The notes beneath the pieces were generated by a model that saw only the letters and a list, made by a program, of their open reading frames with translations, was not told the origin of the DNA and made no database searches. DNA of 44,691 bases from Schleiferiaceae bacterium (GTDB taxonomy: Bacteria > Bacteroidota > Bacteroidia > Flavobacteriales > Schleiferiaceae): assembly GCA_018401735.1 (NCBI GenBank), contig JAGYKI010000023.1, positions 1 to 44,691 on the forward strand, read 5' to 3'. Below, one piece after another: positions 40,043-44,691 of the stretch. Within the stretch, counting starts at the first letter, position 1. Every line of letters starts with the position of its first letter. Made by a program: the position numbers and the translations under genes.

Positions 40043-40840
40043 TTAGTTGACCACAAATTTGAAACCGATGTTGAAGTCAGTGCGCATGCCGGCATTAGGG
40101 TTAGGGCCCTTATTGATGAGGTGATTATGGTCAACCTCAAAATAAAGGCCCCAGGGAGTGAGAAGTTCAGTGGTAAATCCAAAAAATTGGGGTAATGGAT
40201 AACTATCATCTTCTATTGCATCGGGAGCACTAATCGGCCGCCAGTAAGCAAAACTATATTGTGATTTAAAATTAATCATGAGGAATCTACTTGCATAAAG
40301 GCTAAGCATGATTGAAGGTCCGGCAGCAAAATAATAGCCCTGCGGTTCCTTGGTGCTTAATCTGTTATCCGTGTCTGATTCTCGTGCATTGGCGAAATAA
40401 AAATAATCGTTAAGATGAGCACCAGGACTAATATTTAGATACTTGCCGGAAACCAGGTTGTAAGTACATGTATGCCAACCTAAAGGGCCAGTACTGAGAC
40501 CGGTATTTTCGAGAGCTGTATAAGCGGACTCATTATTACCAAGAATCATATCTGCCAATTGCTTTATTACATCCGTGTACATTTTGGCACGTATGTCGTA
40601 CTGCCAGTGTCCTCTGTTGTAATCGTGATACTTTAAATTTAATTCCATAAAGTTTCCCTTCAGCCTATGATTCTCGGCGCCGGGCACAGCATTATTTTGG
40701 GTATTGCCGTGGCTGAAGGCCCAACCAATGTAATAGTAACCATTAAAAGTATCACCAAGGTATTGGAATGACTGCAGGTTTTGAGATTGTAAGTTTAGGC
40801 TGCAGCTGATAAGTATTAAAAGCTGCGTAAACCTCCTCAT
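40043..40840 (-). CDS. Secreted protein, probable outer-membrane barrel
   Basis: The 265-residue protein has a signal peptide (RRFTQLLILISCSLNLQSQ) and a mature part of alternating strands with aromatic residues (YYYIGWAFSHG; RFLMINFKSQYSFAYWRP; WGLYFEVDHNHL), ending GMRTDFNIGFKFVVN, a C-terminal strand typical of outer-membrane proteins. The family is not recognised. Its ATG overlaps the stop of the upstream gene (ATGA), so the two are co-translated and may interact. Confidence 0.6.
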   Translation of the reverse strand: MRRFTQLLILISCSLNLQSQNLQSFQYLGDTFNGYYYIGWAFSHGNTQNNAVPGAENHRLKGNFMELNLKYHDYNRGHWQYDIRAKMYTDVIKQLADMILGNNESAYTALENTGLSTGPLGWHTCTYNLVSGKYLNISPGAHLNDYFYFANARESDTDNRLSTKEPQGYYFAAGPSIMLSLYASRFLMINFKSQYSFAYWRPISAPDAIEDDSYPLPQFFGFTTELLTPWGLYFEVDHNHLINKGPNPNAGMRTDFNIGFKFVVN

Positions 40841-41787
40841 TTAGTAGATTTTACAAGGGTAATACCTATGGTAGCGGCACCGTAAAATCCTAAATAAGGC
40901 CGAATACCCAATTCACCCCTTACGGCCAAACCGAATTTTTGACCAGATACGGCCCGCTGCTCTATAGCATAGGTTTGGTAGCCAAAACGAAAACCAATTG
41001 GAGAGGTAGAACGATTATCTTTTACCAGCTGATTGATATCAACATCAGTCGGGTGACGGAAAGTATTGATGGGGGAAATAATGGCATCGAGGAACCAATT
41101 ACTAGCCTTAGAAGCACTTGGAACGACACCTTGTTTTTCTGTTTTAATAATTAAGTTGGCGGTGTAACGTGCAAGAATACCCGCGTAAATGGAGGTGCTT
41201 CCGTAAGATGCAAATTCGAATGCATCTCCCGTAGAGGGATCTTTACCTAAGCCTTCACCGAGTGGAAATCCAGAGCTTCTAAACATTAAGCCTCCCCTTA
41301 CTCCGTATTGCGTGCGTAAATGACCAGGAACTTTAACGGATATATTTTCCGTAGTTGTTTTTTCGTAATTCTTATTACCGCGTTTATATCTTTCTGTGGC
41401 AACAACTTTAGAAGAAAGTCCAACCGCAAAATCTTTCGCCTTAGTATTATCCGAGAAAAAGAGTAAAGCCCCCAGTTGTAACTCCGTGGTGCTAGGAAAG
41501 TCCTCTCCTTTTTCTAAGCGACCGATGTCGAAATAGCTTCGGTAAAGAACATATTGAATTCCGACGGGAAGTTTGGGACTTTCCACATGCCCCCAAACTC
41601 CAATCCCAAAATTAGTCCCGAAATCTTCTTTAGGCATCGTAACTTCCATTCCGAAGATGTCGAGATTAACGCTAAGCCAAGGGCTTACAGAAGGATCATC
41701 TTTGATAATGGTGTAATTAATTTTTTCTTGACCGAAGCTTAGAAAAGCGCTAAGACAGAACGATAAACTAATGACTAATTTTTTCAT
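40837..41787 (-). CDS. Secreted protein, probable outer-membrane barrel
   Basis: From ATG 41787 the 316-residue protein has a signal peptide (KKLVISLSFCLSAFLSFGQ) and then a strand-rich domain: PSVSPWLSVNLDIFGMEVTM, FGTNFGIGVWGHVESPKL and a C-terminal ELGIRPYLGFYGAATIGITL. The longer frame to 41823 adds an unlikely 12-residue leader. It is the first gene of a two-gene unit transcribed divergently from the NarL-type regulator (107 nt between starts), making the unit a candidate target of that regulator. No specific family is recognised. Confidence 0.6.
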   Translation of the reverse strand: MKKLVISLSFCLSAFLSFGQEKINYTIIKDDPSVSPWLSVNLDIFGMEVTMPKEDFGTNFGIGVWGHVESPKLPVGIQYVLYRSYFDIGRLEKGEDFPSTTELQLGALLFFSDNTKAKDFAVGLSSKVVATERYKRGNKNYEKTTTENISVKVPGHLRTQYGVRGGLMFRSSGFPLGEGLGKDPSTGDAFEFASYGSTSIYAGILARYTANLIIKTEKQGVVPSASKASNWFLDAIISPINTFRHPTDVDINQLVKDNRSTSPIGFRFGYQTYAIEQRAVSGQKFGLAVRGELGIRPYLGFYGAATIGITLVKSTK

Positions 41788-41881
41788 GATGTTACTTATT
41801 TGAGTGCAATACAAATGACTCAAGAGTTAAGCTTTTTTGAAATACGCATATATTCGTATTTCTGCTGCTAGATGCGGCTAT

Positions 41882-41889
41882 TACCTTTG
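41882..41889 (+). promoter_or_regulatory. -7 box TACCTTTG, 4 nt before the response regulator
   Basis: TACCTTTG is followed by GTTT and ATG 41894. It sets the start at 41894 rather than the in-frame ATG at 41837, and predicts a leaderless mRNA. Confidence 0.55.
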
Positions 41890-41893
41890 GTTT

Positions 41894-42538
41894 ATGATAC
41901 GAATAGCGATTGCCGAGGATATTTCTCGTTTAGCAGAAGTTTTAAAAAGCAAAATTGAGTTAATACCTGAATTTAAGGTGTGCCTGATGGCAAACTCGGG
42001 CAAAGCCCTAATCCAAGAATTACATAAAAATCATAATGTAGATGTGATTCTAATGGATATTAACATGCCAGAAATTGATGGTGTGGAAGCTACTCGCTTA
42101 GTTTGTCAGCGTTGGCCGCATATTAAGGTTTTAATTTCATCTGTTTACGACGATGAAGAGCACATCTTTGAAGCTATTTTAGCTGGGGCTACTGGCTATT
42201 TGCTGAAGGATGAACGCCCCGAAGAGGTACATCGTGCAATATATCAGATTTTGGAGGGCGGAGTACCTATGAGCCCCTTAATCGCTCGCAAATCTTTAGT
42301 TCTTATTAAAAGAGGACCTAAGCAAAAGGAGCCAAACTCGCTGGAGTATTCTCTTACCAATCGCGAAGTAGAGATTTTAGAACATTTAAGTCAAGGCTTA
42401 AGCTATGAGCAAATAGCAACCAACCTGTTTATTAGTCACGGCACAGTCCGAAAGCACGTGGAAAACATTTACCGTAAACTGCAAGTGAATAATAAGGTAG
42501 ATGCCATTCGGAAAGCAGGCTTTAGCACTAAATACTAA
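41894..42538 (+). CDS. NarL/LuxR-type response regulator
   Basis: The 214-residue protein has a receiver domain (IRIAIAEDISRL; phosphoacceptor Asp55 in ILMDINMPEIDG; Lys in YLLKDERPEE) and a C-terminal LuxR-type helix-turn-helix (LTNREVEILEHLSQGLSYEQ and HGTVRKHVENIYRKL). It converges on the TPR sensor kinase, whose restored end would lie 3 nt from its stop, so that kinase is its likely partner in a tail-to-tail arrangement unlike the usual operon. Confidence 0.93.
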   Translation: MIRIAIAEDISRLAEVLKSKIELIPEFKVCLMANSGKALIQELHKNHNVDVILMDINMPEIDGVEATRLVCQRWPHIKVLISSVYDDEEHIFEAILAGATGYLLKDERPEEVHRAIYQILEGGVPMSPLIARKSLVLIKRGPKQKEPNSLEYSLTNREVEILEHLSQGLSYEQIATNLFISHGTVRKHVENIYRKLQVNNKVDAIRKAGFSTKY

Positions 42539-42570
42539 GTTCTATTCACTAACCACAGGTACCCGCAAAG

Positions 42571-44349
42571 TTATTTTGTACCAGACCCCACTACCGATTT
42601 TAAATCCATTTCGCCTCCTAATTCTTTCACCCGCTCTGCCATATTATCTAAACCGTAGCCGCGCGCAACCTCATCTACCAAAAAGCCCTTACCTTTATCG
42701 GTAATTACAATTTCTAATTTTCTGGGCATCCCAATTATATCAATCCTAATTAGCTTTGCCTCACTGTGCTTAAGTGCATTGTTTATCGCTTCTTGGCAAA
42801 TCCTAAAAAGAGTTATAATCTGCGCTGGCTTTAATAAATGATTCTCACCTTTAAAATCTACCACCACCTCTAAGGGAAGAGCCTTAGCATATTTAAAACC
42901 GAGCTCCTTCAAGCGATCAACAAAGTTTTCCAATCGTACTTCTCCCGGACGAATCGCCCAAATAGTTTCTCGTAATTGACTCAAGGCGCTACGGGAAGAA
43001 TTACTTAATTGCTCATACTCTTCCTTTAGCTTTTGGTCTGATAATCCATAGGTCTTCTGATCTATTAAGGAGGAAATATAACTCAACTCGGCCCCAATAT
43101 TATCATGCAAATCCCTTGAAATCCGCAATCGCTCCTCCTGTAATTTTAGCTGCGCTTCTTGGGCCACCTTTTGTCGCTTTAAATAAAATTGCCTTAAAAA
43201 AGCTAGACTTAAAGCGAGCAAGGAAGAAATTGCCAGTATCCCTACATTGCGCTTTTGTACTTCTAATTCTGCCTCTGCTAATTCACGATCCTTTACCGCG
43301 CGCGCTTTTTTCAACTGCAAAGCTTGAATCGCCTCAATCTGATCTATGTCTTGCATCGAATCGCGATACCTTATAAATAAAGACTGATAATGAAAAGCAT
43401 CTGCCATTTTTCCTATGGCCTGATAGTATTTATATAGATTCTCATACACGTCCCGTCGCTTTTCCAAAGGCGCTAAAGCATCATTCTCCGCGTAATACTG
43501 CGCACTGTCTAAAACTCTTTTGGCTTCTTTATACTCGCGCTTGCGCAGATGGATCTCAGCTAAATTATTATATACTGTCGAAAGGGTGTTTGTTCGTTTT
43601 GCCTTCTGCGCCAAGCTTAAAGATTGCTCTAAATACTTCTGCGCCGAATCTAATTCCGCCATCTTTAAATAGGTGTTGCCGATATTATTTAAAGTGGCAC
43701 TGGCAGACCAATCGTCTGTGTTTTCAAGACCAATTTTAATCACCAAATAGTGAAAATAAAGGGCACTATCCGCTTGCTCCGCATCGTCGTAATTTATCGC
43801 AATTGCATTTATCGCGTTTAAGAGGTCCTTCTTATAAGTCTCGGTGGTATCCAAAAGCTTTTTAGCAATTTTTCCTTGTTCTATGCCTTCTTGGTAAAGA
43901 CTAAGATCATGATAGCCATAGCTGAGTTTGATGTGACTTAGAGCCTGATAGTAGTTTAATCCTTTGGCCATCGCTAATTCGATCCCCTCAGTTAGTAACA
44001 CTACCGCCTCATCGTGTAATGATCGATCTTTTAGGGTGTTGACTTTCGCATCGAGGGAATTGTAATACAGTTTCCAATTCTCAAGCCTGAGCATTCCTGG
44101 CTGCGATAAGTCATAATAATAATCAGCGCTATCAAAGCGCTCGCGCTTTACATTATAAAAAAACTTAAAATAATCAAACCAAGCCTGGTCGCCCTCCTCA
44201 CTAAACAATTCCCGAGCTTGCTTAAAATAAACGTCCGCACAACTATCTGTTTCGCAGAAATAAGCTTTCGCCAGAATCTCTCTAAAACTCTGCCCCTGCA
44301 TAGAGCTCACGAAAAACATGAGCAATGCGACGAAAAGTCTTCGCCCCAT
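42571..44349 (-). CDS. TPR-containing sensor histidine kinase with a frameshifted C-terminus
   Basis: From ATG 44349 (MGRRLFVALLMFFVSSMQGQ, a signal peptide) the protein has about 592 residues: a TPR array, one membrane helix (VGILAISSLLALSLAFLRQF), a HisKA_3 domain with phosphoacceptor His in ISRDLHDNIGAELSYISSLI, and HATPase_c with NNALKHSEAK, DKGKGF and GYGLDNMAERVKEL. It ends abruptly at GSGTK. One extra A in the minus-strand run AAAA (42577-42574) would extend it to ITLRVPVVSE and a TAG at 42542-42544, the normal last strand. An ATG at 44424 is an alternative start. Confidence 0.88.
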   Translation of the reverse strand: MGRRLFVALLMFFVSSMQGQSFREILAKAYFCETDSCADVYFKQARELFSEEGDQAWFDYFKFFYNVKRERFDSADYYYDLSQPGMLRLENWKLYYNSLDAKVNTLKDRSLHDEAVVLLTEGIELAMAKGLNYYQALSHIKLSYGYHDLSLYQEGIEQGKIAKKLLDTTETYKKDLLNAINAIAINYDDAEQADSALYFHYLVIKIGLENTDDWSASATLNNIGNTYLKMAELDSAQKYLEQSLSLAQKAKRTNTLSTVYNNLAEIHLRKREYKEAKRVLDSAQYYAENDALAPLEKRRDVYENLYKYYQAIGKMADAFHYQSLFIRYRDSMQDIDQIEAIQALQLKKARAVKDRELAEAELEVQKRNVGILAISSLLALSLAFLRQFYLKRQKVAQEAQLKLQEERLRISRDLHDNIGAELSYISSLIDQKTYGLSDQKLKEEYEQLSNSSRSALSQLRETIWAIRPGEVRLENFVDRLKELGFKYAKALPLEVVVDFKGENHLLKPAQIITLFRICQEAINNALKHSEAKLIRIDIIGMPRKLEIVITDKGKGFLVDEVARGYGLDNMAERVKELGGEMDLKSVVGSGTK

Positions 44350-44632
44350 CACCGGTAAAAATCCACTCCGTATCAACTTATGCAACTTCCTGCCGCCAAC
44401 GAACACCCCTGCAGATATGGGCATGAAAAAACTTTTAAGATTAGTATATCAATATTATGAAAATTTATGCACCTACTAGACCTTTGCTCCCGACTACATT
44501 CCAAGCGAATTCACCTTTCGCCCTCCGATGTTTTTTAAGTCTTTCATCGCTTTCGGCTGCCTAATCCGCCCCTAAAAGGCTGTTGGTCACACAACTTCAA
44601 ACACCCCAACTTCAAACCCTTAAACCCTAAAC

Positions 44633-44691
44633 TAACTTTGCGCTCCCCGCGAAATATTGAAAAGCCTCACTCCTTCGAGAAACACCCATTA
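44633..44691 (+). promoter_or_regulatory. -7 box TAACTTTG and possible start of a gene cut by the window edge
   Basis: TAACTTTG (44633-44640) is a full TAnnTTTG match. Seventeen nt later a TTG at 44657 opens a frame (KSLTPSRNTH) that runs off the window. The preceding gap (44350-44632) shows only AAACCCTTAAACCCTAAACT-type repeats and no other gene. Confidence 0.3.

Noticed and set aside
40006..40209. Short ORFs on both strands at the 3' end of the 40043-40840 gene and across 39295-39983
   Set aside because: They are shadows of the real gene or low-complexity translations of repeat DNA (runs of Ser/Leu/His or Pro/Asn).
1..44691. tRNA, rRNA, insertion-sequence transposase or phage genes
   Set aside because: I looked on both strands and saw no cloverleaf with a TTCGA-type T-arm, no rRNA-like stretch and no transposase, integrase or phage structural motif.

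Overview
The window comes from a member of the Bacteroidota, most likely the order Flavobacteriales. This rests on Bacteroidota-type -7 promoter boxes (TAnnTTTG) in front of many genes, on families largely confined to that phylum (DUF6090, a long 632-residue amidophosphoribosyltransferase, LruC-domain lipoprotein, TPR-fused NarL-type sensor kinases), and on near-absence of Shine-Dalgarno sequences. No rRNA, tRNA, CRISPR array, transposase or prophage was found.

Layout. 1-1061 looks like the edge of an integron-type gene-cassette array: the tail of one ORF, an attC-like hairpin, a single-ORF cassette (DUF6090 membrane protein), then a second attC-like tail. 1064-4636 holds a repeat, a small-gene cluster (DUF3820 and CBM9-like proteins) and two secreted proteins on the minus strand. 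4784-7386 is a two-component system. 7390-9489 holds a small membrane protein, an NAD(P)-binding protein and an EamA transporter. 9513-11546 is yicC-gmk-nadD. 11859-13689 (minus) is menB-dinB-like plus a short ssb. 14022-16912 has a glycosyltransferase and a kinase-like ATPase / ECF sigma / zinc-finger anti-sigma-like module. 17064-20310 is a run of envelope proteins, including tRNA_anti-like, YceI-like, peroxiredoxin-like and a DUF6695-like pair. 20381-24107 is an AddB-like nuclease and a threonine/serine dehydratase-like enzyme. 24205-27185 (minus) is an ACMSD-like amidohydrolase and the amidophosphoribosyltransferase. 27349-29487 is prs-rplY-pth. 30424-36200 has an LruC lipoprotein, a PqqB-like MBL protein, a SIMPL-like protein and a duplicated GH26-like protein. 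36213-37080 (minus) has a decayed alpha/beta hydrolase and a lipoprotein. 37518-39150 is a tandem pair of PPK2 kinases. 40043-44349 has two outer-membrane-type proteins divergent from a NarL-type regulator, which converges on a second TPR sensor kinase.

Intergenic DNA is unusually structured. Family RF1 is a dispersed element with ends reading AATAACGTGAGTTCGAC; an identical 41-nt end occurs three times and a third locus holds a solo end. Family RF2 joins GAGTACT-type heptamer arrays to a core of about 110 nt containing a 34-nt block conserved at two loci 31 kb apart. The 890-nt gap at 39151-40042 is a patchwork of short repeats.

The most notable observations are the cassette-array edge, the two repeat families, the many -7 boxes placed 4-6 nt before start codons (implying leaderless mRNAs), a one-base frameshift at the end of the second sensor kinase, and an alpha/beta hydrolase reduced to its two ends by an internal deletion. 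All family assignments are from reading the sequence; no database search was run.
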